Shown: positions 1-9,569 of the stretch, piece by piece
How the letters are laid out: every line of letters begins with the position of its first letter
How positions within the stretch are numbered: position 1 is the stretch's first letter
Assembly (NCBI RefSeq): GCF_000186865.1
Contig: NW_008705564.1
Location: 2,196,196-2,260,195 of the forward strand
DNA length: 64,000 nt
Direction of reading: 5' to 3'
Source: Aureococcus anophagefferens
Lineage: Eukaryota > Sar > Pelagophyceae > Pelagomonadales > Pelagomonadaceae
Made by a program: the position numbers and the translations under genes
Notes under the pieces: generated by a model
Seen by the model: only the letters and a program-made list of their open reading frames with translations
Database searches by the model: none
What the model was told of the DNA's origin: nothing

Positions 1-163
1 ACTTCAAAGGCTCCTATCTCGGTCGTTTTCCGCTCGTTTCGGCTGATTTTTGGACGAGCGATCATCTCTCGGAGCGCTCTCGAAGCGTGGATGCTGCTTT
101 CGAAACGCGCGCGCGCGAAACACTCACGTTGAAGCGACGTTGAATCACCCTTTTCCTGCCCTG
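1..163 (-). mobile_element. Introner family A, left-truncated by window edge (A1)
   Basis: The copy is nearly identical to the six full family-A copies in this window and ends in CCTGCCCTG at 163, followed by the octamer CGCGAAGC (164-171), which would be the right-hand TSD. Read on the minus strand the element would begin GCTTCGCG-CAGGGCAGG, the same GC-donor layout as the other copies, so it may be an intron of a minus-strand gene lying left of the window. No exon can be recognised next to it here. Confidence 0.85.
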
Positions 164-403
164 CGCGAAGCCGCGGCGGTTGTTCGCCTTGTGGATAGAA
201 CGCGAGCTAGTGAAGGTCAGGCATCAGAGACCCAGAGACTAGAGACCTGGGCATCGAGCATCAGACCTGGGTTTCAGACTAAGAGAGACCTGGGATTGAA
301 ACCCAGGCCCTCGAATTACGAAAAAAACCTAGAAGTCGCCCAGGGCGTGGTCCAGGTCGCCGGCGGTGGGCCACAGGTGGACCACAATCACCTCCATCAC
401 CTT

Positions 404-430
404 CAGCAGCAGCAGCAGCAGCAGCAGCGT

Positions 431-490
<60 letters not shown>

Positions 491-506
491 GCGCGCGCGC
501 GCGCGG
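404..506. repeat. Composite microsatellite (CAG)n-(GTC)n-(GCC)n-(GC)n
   Basis: Four simple-sequence tracts follow one another without interruption: about eight CAG units, about five GTC units, about sixteen GCC units and a GC dinucleotide run. Translation gives homopolymer runs in every frame, so the ORFs that cross it are not evidence of coding. Confidence 0.95.
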
Positions 507-850
507 GCATTCGAACCTACAATCAGACACAGAACGGCATAGGGAAGGCCATTTTAGCTCAGTGGGTGAAACTGTGACGGTAATAGACGGGATCCCGAAA
601 TCGAGTGGGCGCGCGCGCAGCCCGCAGCCGCAGTGATCGACCGAATGTACTCCGCCAAAAGGATGGGGCAGCGCCGGCGCAACTCACTGGCGTGCTCCAG
701 TGCACTTCCTTGGCCCGGGAATAGCGGTTCTGGCGGCGTCGGGGCAGCCCAGACGTCGCATGCGCACTCCTGCGGACAAACGGGTTGGGGCATCCTGTCG
801 TCAAGCGGCAAACATATCTGTAATTTATATAGGGGGGATAATAAAAAAAT

Positions 851-946
851 GGACCTCCAAAAGACCTGGGTTTCATACTCAAAAAGACCTGGAAAAGCAT
901 CAAACCTGGGAATCAGACCAAAAGACCTGGGTTTAAAACCTGAGCA
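851..946. repeat. Degenerate AGACCTGGG repeats (second cluster)
   Basis: The motif (A)AGACCTGGG followed by an AT-rich spacer recurs about four times here and in a similar cluster at about 226-312. Unit length is irregular (18-30 bp). The local base composition is far lower in G+C than the rest of the window. Confidence 0.6.
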
Positions 947-1981
947 TCGGACTTCACTAACGCGAGCCCATGCCCGCGTCCGACGCGCAGCGCCCGACGC
1001 TGCGCATCGCGACGTTCAGATCGGGCGTCATCAGCACGCCGAGCTCCGTCGCGGCGACGAGGGCCACGAGGACGCTCGTCATGACGGCGCTGTAGCCGAG
1101 GCCGAATCGCGGCTTCCGCGTCTTAGAGGGCCCCGTGCTCCTCGAATATGCAGCGACGTGCAACGATCCCAGCGGCTTTGAGGTCCGCAAACATGCACAT
1201 GAAAAGACGCGACATCCGGACGATTGCGAGGTGGCGCAAACGGGCAGCCTCAGGGGGTGGAATGGGGCGCGGCAGCTTCCCCCGACCCGAATTTCGGTCG
1301 CCTTCGAGTCACAGAGCGTCGGGAATCGTTCGTCATGAGGGCGATCAGATGCCCTCGCGGCAGCCCTTCGGCTCGAGCCGATTTGATCGAGATCACCTCA
1401 CCGGCTCCGGGAGGCGCGCGGCGCCGCGGGTGACACGGCGCTCACTGCGCAATGCATGCGGCGTTCGGGCCGCGGCAACCTTGACAGGCCACTCGGGAGG
1501 GACATTCCAGGCGGTGTTTACTCGAGATGCCGCGGCCCGCTCGAGCCCTGGAACTAAGTTGGGCCTCTCGTCGGTCGCCCCCCACCATTAACGGCCGTTC
1601 TCGTCATCCACGGGCTGCCCCGACGCGAACTAAGTTGCTCGCCTTCGACCGATGGTCTTTCCCGAGCGACTCGCACCCGGGCCCGAGGCGCGGCAAGGTC
1701 CACAGACCGAGCGCCGCGCCAAGTCCTGGAACCGCTGCATCGGCTAGCGAAAGACGCGTTTTAGCCCAGATCTGACAAAACGAGCAAAGCCTGGGGGGGC
1801 TGATCTCAGATCAAGCCGGGTCCAGCTCCCATAAACAGAAGCAACATCGTCGGAAATCCGGAAAAGTACATTTACGGCCGCTACGACGCCGGGGACGCCT
1901 GGTCTTACCCCGGGGACGCAGAGCCGAAGCCAGAGGCGTCGACGGACGCCATTTGCGCCGTCGGCCCCGGCCCCAGTCGGT

Positions 1982-1996
1982 CGGCCGGCCGGCCGG

Positions 1997-2033
<37 letters not shown>

Positions 2034-2044
2034 GCGCGCGCGCG
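1982..2044. repeat. Composite microsatellite (GGCC)n-(GTC)n-(GC)n
   Basis: A GGCC tetranucleotide run is followed by eleven GTC units and a GC run. It explains the poly-Asp and poly-Thr stretches of overlapping minus-strand ORFs, which I therefore do not call as genes. Confidence 0.9.
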
Positions 2045-2958
2045 TGGAGATTATAGCGGAGAGCAAGTCCATGGCTTCCTCGGACATGTTCTAGACCACC
2101 TCCATGAAGCCGCGCAGCGCCCAAGCACCGGTTTTGGTCTGGAGCGCCTCCTTGCCGCGCGAAGCGCGGGAGAAAAAATTCGGCGGGATCCAGCGCGCGT
2201 AGCGGTCCAGAACCGGCGCAGCTGCACGTGTCGCTCGCGCACGGCGTGCAAGCGATCGCGCCCTCGCCGGAAAATGAGGCCGCTCCGCGCAGCCGCCGCC
2301 GCCGCAGACGCCGCTGCCACAGAGTCGCCGCACCCGCCCCGCGCGCAGCGCGGGAGAAAATTTCGACTTCGTCGCTGGCCAGAGCGCAGAAACGACCCTC
2401 GCGAATGGGTGTGAGGTCAGGCACGCAGCGCAGCAAGTCCACCGCGCGCAGCGCGCTGAGATGGTAGCGCCATCCTCTCAACTACGCTGTGGTATTTTTC
2501 GTCCGCACACCGTCGCCGGGGGTTTGAGAAAGGTAAAGTGATCGATTTCGCCGGGGGGCGCCGCCCGAAGCCCAAAAACGTTACTTTACCTCCCCAAAGC
2601 GTCTAGGAACCCTCCGCGGACGCTGGATTCGCCCCCACATAGAGGTCCTACGTATAATCCGTATAGCGCACGCGTTTATGGGAGCTGGACCCCACGAGCG
2701 ACGAGATCGGGTTCACGGCGTCGCCAGTGAGAGCCTGTGCGGCTCGCTGGGCCGCCAGATTTTGCAGAGATCCGAGAGTTCTCTGGGTTTTGTTCTATTC
2801 TCATGGGGATGCTGGGCAGCCGCGGCTGCTGCCGAGCAGATCGACACGCTGCGCTCCTGGACGCAGCGCGAGCTGTGAGGTCGAGCTGCATGGTCTACGT
2901 GAGCGGCGACGGCGCGATCTACCGCGCGCGGTCGCCCCGGTCGCGCTAGAAGGAGACG

Positions 2959-3830
2959 GTGCAGTGGCAGCTCCACTCCCTGCTCGCCGTCCTCGTGATC
3001 GCCATCGTCGCCGCCATGTGCTCCGTGCCGACGGTCCAGGACTTGAGGGAGCACCGCGTGCGCGAGGACGGCCTCTGGTTCGCGCCGGCGATCGACAAGC
3101 ACCGGTCGCTCGGCGTCTGCGCCGTCGCCGAGGTCGCCGTGGGCGGGAAGCCGACCTGGCACGTCGGCGCCTACGGGGCCTGGGTCGCGCTCCGCGGCGG
3201 CGCGCTGCTCCGGGGCGCGGCCGCCGACGACGCGACGCTGCTCGTCGCGCTCGTCGTCGCGGGCTTCGCGCTCCACGCGCTCGGCCTGCCGTCGCGGGGC
3301 TGGCTCCGGCGCCACTGCGCGGCGAGCGCGGCGAACGCGCGGAGCGGCCGCGTCTGGTGCCTCGTCCTCGCGGCGCTGGCCCACGAGGACGCGCTGCACC
3401 TGAGCATGAACGGCCTGGCGCTCGGCCGCGCGGCGCCGCGGCTCGCGGAGCGGCTGGGGGACCGGCCGTCGTTCTGGGCGTTCGTCGGCGCCGCCGCGGC
3501 CGCGAGCTCGGGCGCGTCCATCGTCCTCGACGCGCTCCTCCGCGGCTACTCGGAGACGCGCGGCGCGTCGGGCGTCCTCTTCGCCATGCTCGCCTTCGAG
3601 GCCGCGCGCGCGCCGCGACGACCGCGTTCTACGGCGTCCCGGGGCTCGAGATGCCCGCGTCGACGGCGATGCTCTGCTCCCTCGCGCTCGACGCGCTGGT
3701 CCGAAGGCGGAGCGGCGTCGACTTCGCCGCGCACCTCGGCGGCGCGGCCTTCGGCGCGGCGTTCTACCACTGGCGTGCCCAGCGGTGCGCCGCGGGCGGT
3801 CTCTTCGCTTTGCTCCCCCGGCGGTGCTAA
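2959..3830 (+). CDS. Rhomboid-like intramembrane protease, frameshifted
   Basis: The protein looks like a rhomboid (S54) serine protease. Visible are several hydrophobic segments, a His/Asn-bearing helix (HEDALHLSMNGLAL), the catalytic Ser motif RGASGVLFAML and, further on, the second catalytic-type helix with AHLGGAAFGAAFYHW. The last part (from about 3612) lies in another frame from the Ser motif. The switch occurs in a CG-dinucleotide run at about 3600-3616, so slippage, an assembly error or a real inactivating indel are all possible. I see no splice sites for an intron there. The start is uncertain: 2959 is a GTG, and the first in-frame ATG is at 3016, downstream of the first hydrophobic segment. 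The end is 3' to 3' with the small minus ORF that starts at 4085. Confidence 0.7.
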
Positions 3831-4085
3831 CTAGACGTGCTGTAGGAGCGAGTTCCGCCGCCGCGGCGGGTCCTTGGACGGCAGCCGGACCGTCGGCGGC
3901 TTGCGGTACTTGTCGCGGAGCGCCGCGGGCATGGGCGTGGGCTCGCGCTCGAGGTCCGGCGGCGCGGACTGGTCCGACGCGTCGTCGGCGGGCGCGGGCC
4001 GCTGGACCATGGACGCGCGCGGGTTCCGCACGAGGAAGGCCGGCGTCGACGTGGACCGCTGGAGCATGGACGTGCGCTGGAGCAC
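3831..4085 (-). CDS. Small basic protein, unknown
   Basis: An 84-residue ORF, rich in Arg, Pro and Ser, with a short internal repeat (MLQRTSMLQRSTS). I recognise no domain. It ends one base after the stop of the rhomboid-like gene, which would be a tight convergent pair like others in this window. The antisense ORF is longer but is Arg/Ala/Gly-rich and looks like a shadow. It could be the last exon of a longer gene. Confidence 0.4.
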   Translation of the reverse strand: MLQRTSMLQRSTSTPAFLVRNPRASMVQRPAPADDASDQSAPPDLEREPTPMPAALRDKYRKPPTVRLPSKDPPRRRNSLLQHV

Positions 4086-4414
4086 GGACGCGCGCGCGGG
4101 CGGGGCCGCTGGGTAGCTTCAAGTGACCTTCAAACTCGCGCAAATCACATCGGCGCTCCGCTTTGGATCGGCTCGAGCTTTTGCAAGGAGCCCTCGTCGG
4201 GTGAGAATCCAGCTGGGTGCTGCATCAACCGCGGCCGAAACCCAGCCGGCGTCGCCGGTGGTCCACTGCGACCGCGCTGCGCGCGCGTCCGCGCGACGGT
4301 GGCCGGAATCGGTTGACGAGGCGCCGAGAACCGGCCCTCGACCCCCGAACCCAAAAGACGCGCGAACATTGCCGCGGCGCCGCGCGACGCAACACACCGC
4401 GCGACTAACGCACC

Positions 4415-7165
4415 ATGGGCGCGAGCAAGTTCCACGCCTGGATGCTCGAGCGCTTCGACTTCGCCACCGAAACGCGCGGCGAGACGCTCTTCGCCGATCA
4501 CGTCGTCCTCGACATGACCAAGATCTGCCAGTCGGCGGCGCGGCGCTGCAAGAACCCGCGCGACGCCGTGAAGCGCGTGCTCGGGCGCGTCGAATCCTTG
4601 TTCGCGGCGCCCCGGGTCGCGTCCGCGCACAGCGTCGTCCGCGCGCGGCGCACCGTCGCCGCGCTGCTCGAAGGGCCCGCGCCGGCGGCCAAGCTCGCGT
4701 CCGCGCGCCTGCGGCGGCTCAAGAGCAAGGACGGCGCGCGCGCCGACGGCGTCGTGGCGCCCGGCGCCGGCGGCGACGCGCGGCCGCGGGGCTACGACGT
4801 TTTAGAAGTCGCCCCGGGCACGGAGTTCTCGGCCAAGCTCAGCCGGGAGCTGGGCGCGTGGGCGGAGAAGCGCTGCAAGCGGAACCACTACGGCGACACG
4901 CAGGCCCAGGGCTTCCGCGCCGTCTTCGTGAGCGACGCGGCCGTGCCCGGCGACGGCGAGCTCAAGTGCCTGGAATACGTCGCGGCGCTCGCGGAGGCCG
5001 CGGCCGCGCCGGAGGACGTCGTCGTCTACGGCGGCGACGCGGACATGGTCGTCATGGCGCTGTGCCGCGCGTGCGACGGCGACGACACCTTCGGGCCGGG
5101 CTTAAGAAGCCTCGTGGTCATGAACGACGTCGGCCGCGTCTACGACGTCGGCGAGCTCGTCGAAGCGCTGACGGCGTCCGCGGAGGGCCGCGGCGACCGG
5201 TCGCGGCGCCAGCTCGCGCTGGACTTCGCGTGCCTGGCGCTCGTGGCCGGGGGCAACGACTACCTGCCGCCGCTGTCCGTCGCGTCCGACGAGCTCTGGG
5301 GCGCGTACGTCGCTGTGTGGAAACCAACCACTGGTTCAGGGGGTCCTGACCAAACTTCAGAACTCTCTAGCTCGATCAAATCGAAGTCGATTCGGCTGAT
5401 TTTTGGACGAATCGATTGCTCTCGTCGAGTTCTCGAAGCACAGCCGAATAGCTTGCGTCGAAACTGTCGCATATGCTCACATTGAAGTCGGGTTGAAGAT
5501 TTTCCACACAGGTACGTCGAGGGCCTCCGGCCGCTCTACGACGAGGCGACGGGCCGCGTCGACGGCGCGGTGCTCGCGTCGCTCCTCGAGGACCGCCACG
5601 ACGCGGAGACCATCGAGCTCAAGCGGCGGCGCGTCGTCGAGGACGCGCGGAGCCACGCGCGGACCGCGCGCGGCGGGCCGTCGGCGCCGCGCGCCGTCGA
5701 GGTGACCTTGGTGCGGCGCGCGGACCGCGTGGCCGTGCGCGTGCTGACGCCCAAGGATTTCGGCGCCGTCGCGTCCGGGGCCGAGACGCTGACGTACCGC
5801 GTGCAGTGGCGCCGGGCCGGGGGCGCGGGCTGGCGCGACGCCGTCGCCGCGGACGCGCGGCGGCCGTTGGTCGGCGTGCCCGGCGACGCCGTCGCGTCGC
5901 GCGTCGAGATCTTCGTCGACGCCGGGTCCGGCCCGCTCGAGGTGCGGTGCCGCGCGGCGAACTGCACGGGCTACGGGCGGAGCCGGACGACGAAGGTCCG
6001 GCGGGACCCCGCGTGGTGCGTCGCGGTGTGTCCTCGGGGCACGAAGTGCGACGAGCCGGCGTGCGTGCACGCGCACGAGCTCGGCCAGCTCGCCGAGGAC
6101 TGGCCGACGCCCGCGGGCGACGCCTGCCCCGCCTGCCCGCCGCCGGGCCTGCGGCCCGAGGAGGACGACGGGTCGAGCTCCGCGTCGACGGAGCCCGACG
6201 CCGACGGCGCGGCGTGGGACGAGGCCGAGTGGCTGGCGTCGCTCGAGTGGTGTTTAGGGGCCTACGTGCGCGGCCACGTGCGCGATAGCTCCGTGCGCTA
6301 CGCGCGGCCGGCGGCGCCGCCGCCCGAGGCGGTCATCGCGCACGCGGCGCGCGGCGGCGTTTCGGAACCCGGCGGCGCGCGCGACGAGCCCTGGGTGCCG
6401 CCGCTGAAGCCGTTGGAGGCGTTGGCCTGCCTCCTGCCCGGGAAGCAGTGCGCGCGGCTGCTGCCGCCCAACCTCCGCCCCGTCTTCGACGACGGGAGCG
6501 GCGCGGAGGACGCGTGGTTCGGCGCCGCGCCGTCGCTCGACTTCGCCAAGGTCGCGGCGGCGCTGGAGACGTTGCGCGACGACGAGACGGACGTGCCCTT
6601 CGCGAGCCCGCTCTTGATTCGCGCGGACGGCCGGGGCCACGTCGAGCGCGCGGTCGTGCCATTTCTCGAGGGCCGCGCGGACTACGGGGGCCCGCTCGCG
6701 GACCTCGGCGCGGAGCCGGAGCCGAGCAACCGCGCGTACACTTGGGACCCGCGCGCGGGCTACTACGCGTACCCGCCGGAGGGCTACGAGGGCTACGACC
6801 CGGCCTACGCGGCGGCCTACGCGGCGGCCTACGCCCAGGCCTACGCGCGCGCGCCGCCGCCGCCGCCGGGCTCGCCCGGCGCCGCGGCGGCGCCGCCGCC
6901 GCACGAGCTGCCCGAGCCCATCACGCTCGGGCCCATCTACCGCGACGGCGCGCCCATGGCCTTCCCCGCGCCCTACGCGGGGCCCGTGCGGCGGGGCGCG
7001 GCGCGCGGCGGCCGCGGCGCGGACCGCCTCCGAGCCCGCGCGCCCGCGGCGAAGGGCGCCTGCGAGCCCGCGGACCGGCCCCGGTGCCGCTTCTTCGCGT
7101 CGCCGGCGGGCTGCCGCCGCGGCGCCGACTGCTGGTACGCCCACGGCGACCCGCCGCCGGGCTGA
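4415..7165 (+). CDS. XRN-like 5'-3' exoribonuclease with Fn3-like and CCCH zinc-finger domains
   Basis: Exons are 4415-5304 and 5512-7165 (847 aa), separated by a family-B introner. The N-terminal half matches the XRN nuclease fold: start MGASKF, a VVLDM acidic motif, LASARLRRLKSK, PGTEFSAKL, VFVSDAAVPGDGE, VVYGGDADM and VAGGNDYLPPL, in the order seen in XRN1/XRN2. Downstream come an Fn3-like segment (encoded about 5690-6000), a Cys/His cluster (about 6010-6075), an XRN-like stretch PLEALACLLPGKQCARLLP, a Tyr-rich low-complexity tract (about 6735-6850) and a C-terminal CCCH finger with Cys-X8-Cys-X5-Cys-X3-His spacing. A role in RNA 5'-end degradation is inferred. Zinc fingers and Fn3 are not part of standard XRNs. 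Splicing at the TSD restores ...LWGA-YVEGL.... Confidence 0.85.
5313..5511 (+). mobile_element. Introner family B (B1), intron of XRN-like gene
   Basis: The element starts CTGTGTGG and ends CCACACAG, with TIRs, and is flanked by the 8-bp TSD GTACGTCG (5305-5312 and 5512-5519). The intron is 5305-5511 (207 nt, GT-AG): GT comes from the left TSD and AG from the element. Removal leaves one TSD copy and an open frame. Confidence 0.95.
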
Positions 7166-7375
7166 TTGTGCTGTGCTCTCCCCCGGGGGCTTTCGAGGGC
7201 CCCCGGGACGTGTTAATTTCGGGATCGGATGGTTGGGTGAAGGGTTGCTGAAGGGCCGCAGGCCCGGCCGCAAATCCAGCGCAACGGCCGCCATGACCGA
7301 GGTGATCGTCCGCATGTTGAATGCGAGGTGAAGGGCACGGCCGGCCGGCTCGCACTGTCGCAGGCCTCGATCGCA

Positions 7376-8778
7376 ATGGCGGCCATGACGGACCCTACCC
7401 AGCGCCTCGCCGCGGCGCTGCGCGCGTGCGCGCGGCGCGTCCCGACGCGTCTCCACCTCACGGCCGCCGAGCGCCGCACGCTCTGCGTCGCCGCCGCCGC
7501 CGGCGCGGCCTTCGCCGTCGCCTACCGCGGCGCCGCCGCGGCCCTCGACGCCATCAAGCGGCGCGCCGCGGCCGACGACGACGGCGACGACGCGTCGTCG
7601 GCGAGCGGCGACGAGGCGGGCGCGCGGCTGTCGCTCGTCTACGACGTCGCCGTCGGCGACCGCGTCGTCGCCGACGTGCCGCACAAGACCGTCCGGGTCG
7701 GCGACCGGGGCCAGGTCGTCGCGCTCGTCGCGGGCCGCCGCGGCGACGCGGGCCGCGCGCGCGTCGACTTCGGGGGCGGCGCGCTCTACAACTACGTCGT
7801 GGGCCAGCAGTGCCACCGCGCGCCCCTCGTCGAGGGCCGCGACGACGTCGTGCTCGGCGACAAAGTTACCGACGCGGCGAGCGGCGGGTCGGGCGTCGTC
7901 GTCGGCCTCGCGCCGGGCGACGGCGAGGTCTGGGTGTCGGACGGCCGCCGGCGCTTCAAAGCGCAGGCGAAACACCTCGCCCACGCGCCCCTCGCGGGCG
8001 GCCTCGCCAAGGGCGACCAAGTCGTGGCGTGCGCGGGCTTCGAGCGCGTGGAAGTCGGCGACCCGGGCGCCGTCGTCGGCCCCTGCTCGTCGCCGAACCT
8101 GGACGCCTTCGAGTCGCGCGTCCTCGTCGACTTCGGGGCCAAGGGCCGCTACTCCTACACGCGCGCGCAGCTCGCGTTCGCGGACCTCGAGGCGACGTTC
8201 GCGAAGGAGGACCGCGTCGTCGCGACGGCGGCCGTCGGCGCGCGCGTGGCACCGGGCGACCGCGGCGTCGTCAAAGGCGCGGACGCCTTGCGCGGCGGCC
8301 TCGTCGTCGACTTCGGGGACACGAGGGTGGCGACGGCGCCCGCGGCGGCGCTCAGGGCAGGACAAGAGAGCGAAATTCCAAACTTCAAAGCCTCATATCT
8401 CGGCCGTTTTCCACTCGTTTTGGCTGATTTTTGGACGAGCGATCATCTCTCGGAGCGCTCTCGAAGCGTGGGTGCTTTTTCCGGAACGCGCGCGCGCGGA
8501 ACACTCACGTTGCAGCGACGTTGAATCACCCTTGTCCTGCCCAGGCGGCGCTCGCGCACGCGCCGCTCGTCCCCGGCCACGACGTCCGGAAGAACGACGT
8601 CATCCGCGCCAAGGTCGATTACGAGGATGTGCGCGCCGGAGACCTGGGCGTCGTCCTCGGCCCCTGCGACCGGGCCATGCCCGGCCGGGACCTGCGCGTC
8701 TGCGTGCTCTGGCGCCGGACCCGCGCCAAGAACAACTGGCAGCCGGGCAAGCACGTCGAGCTCGCCGCGCCCCGCTAG
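7376..8778 (+). CDS. Membrane-anchored protein with repeated beta-rich modules
   Basis: Exons are 7376-8344 and 8545-8778 (400 aa), split by a family-A introner. After an N-terminal Ala-rich hydrophobic segment (about residues 38-60), four to five modules of about 60 residues repeat a pattern of the form K/GDxVVA...GDxGxVxG...RVxVDFG...Y. This resembles small SH3-like/KOW-type beta barrels, but I cannot name a family. Splicing at the TSD gives ATAPAAAL-AHAPLV, which restores the repeat periodicity and supports the intron. Start chosen at the first ATG; the frame is open upstream but only with GTG. Confidence 0.75.
8353..8544 (+). mobile_element. Introner family A (A2), intron
   Basis: The element runs CAGGGCAGGACAAG...CTTGTCCTGCCCAG with TSD GCGGCGCT (8345-8352 and 8545-8552). 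The intron is 8345-8544 (200 nt), GC-AG. The body is in forward orientation relative to the host gene. Confidence 0.95.
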
Positions 8779-8807
8779 AGGCGAAAAACAACACGTAAGG
8801 ACGAAGC

Positions 8808-9362
8808 CTAGCTGTCGAGGGTCTGGCGCCCGATGAAGATCTCCATGATGGGGTGGACGGCGAAGTCGGAGATGTGGTCCCGGTAGCGCATCTTCAGGTC
8901 CACGAGGTTCGCGTCGAACGTGTCGAACATGGACTGGACGAGCTCCTCGATCTGCTCGTAGGACATCTTCTCGTCGCCGAAGTAGTCGCAGGTGCGGCTC
9001 ATGGAGAGGAAGCAGCTCTGGACCTCGGCCTGGCTCAGGTAGCCCGTGCCCTTGTCGTCCCACATCTCCATCGCGACGTGGAGCCGCTCCTCGAGCGTCG
9101 CGTTGACGATGGTCGCGAGGCCGCTGAGGAACTCGCGCACGTGGACCTCGTTGTTGCCCCGCTTGTCGTAGAGCGTGAACAGCCGCTCGTAGATCTCCCG
9201 GTCGCTCTCGTCGATGGACGCGGCGACCTCGGCCGCCTCCCAGGCCTCGCGGTCGATGGTGCCCCGGTGGCCCCGCATGGCCCGCTTCTTCAGCGCCATG
9301 AGCTCGGCGCGGTTGCTCTGCACGACCTGGCTGATCACCGACACGGCGAGCGAGTTGCCCAT
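8808..9362 (-). CDS. EF-hand calcium-binding protein, probably N-myristoylated
   Basis: A 184-residue protein beginning MGNSLAVS, a good N-myristoylation context, with at least two EF-hand-like loops (DKRGNNEVHVREF and DDKGTGYLSQAEV) and a third weaker one. Length and layout recall calcineurin-B/recoverin-type calcium sensors; partner and role are unknown. It is divergent from the UBA-kinase gene (207 bp between starts), whose product also begins MGAAGS. A shared promoter is likely. Confidence 0.85.
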   Translation of the reverse strand: MGNSLAVSVISQVVQSNRAELMALKKRAMRGHRGTIDREAWEAAEVAASIDESDREIYERLFTLYDKRGNNEVHVREFLSGLATIVNATLEERLHVAMEMWDDKGTGYLSQAEVQSCFLSMSRTCDYFGDEKMSYEQIEELVQSMFDTFDANLVDLKMRYRDHISDFAVHPIMEIFIGRQTLDS

Positions 9363-9569
9363 GGCCCTCGGGCGCGCGCGGCGCGGCGGCGCGGCGGGGC
9401 AGCCTCCGACGCCGCGCGTTGCAAGTCCGCGGCACCGTTGCGTGCAAGCACGACGCAAGCAACTTTGCGGGCATCCCATTCTCGGGGCTCGTGCGGGGCT
9501 GGACCACGCCCGCGGCTGCGGGCTCCGCGGGCGGCGGCGGCACGGAAGGCGCCGCCCGGTCGCGACGCC

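Larger units (their letters stand above)
172..2640. other. 2.5-kb stretch without a convincing gene
   Basis: ORFs here are short or Arg/Ala-rich by-products of GC-rich sequence and repeats. The stretch holds two composite microsatellites (404-506 and 1982-2044), AT-richer degenerate repeats built on AGACCTGGG (about 226-312 and 851-946), an A-rich patch (840-850) and a short 9-bp inverted repeat AGGTAAAGT/ACTTTACCT (about 2531-2590). I see no tRNA or rRNA. It resembles intergenic or decayed sequence. Confidence 0.6.

Noticed and set aside
485..600. tRNA-like A-box (TTAGCTCAGTGGGTGAAA) and, on the other strand, B-box-like GGTTCGAATGC
   Set aside because: The two boxes are on opposite strands and no acceptor, anticodon or T stem can be folded around either of them.
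957..1190. Minus-strand ORF with a hydrophobic segment (FGLGYSAVMTSVLVALVAATELGVLM) faintly like the N-terminal helix of ERGIC/Erv proteins
   Set aside because: Too short, no continuation on either side and no splice context; it may be a fragment of a decayed gene but the similarity is not enough to annotate.
1744..2481. Minus-strand ORF of 245 residues with a poly-Asp tract
   Set aside because: Explained by a (GTC)n microsatellite and general GC-richness; no motif.
2713..4143. Long minus-strand ORF (476 residues)
   Set aside because: Arg/Ala/Pro-rich antisense of the rhomboid-like gene; typical shadow in this genome.
6254..8365. 703-residue minus-strand ORF
   Set aside because: Runs antisense through the XRN gene end, the gap and the repeat-protein gene; composition is that of a shadow frame.
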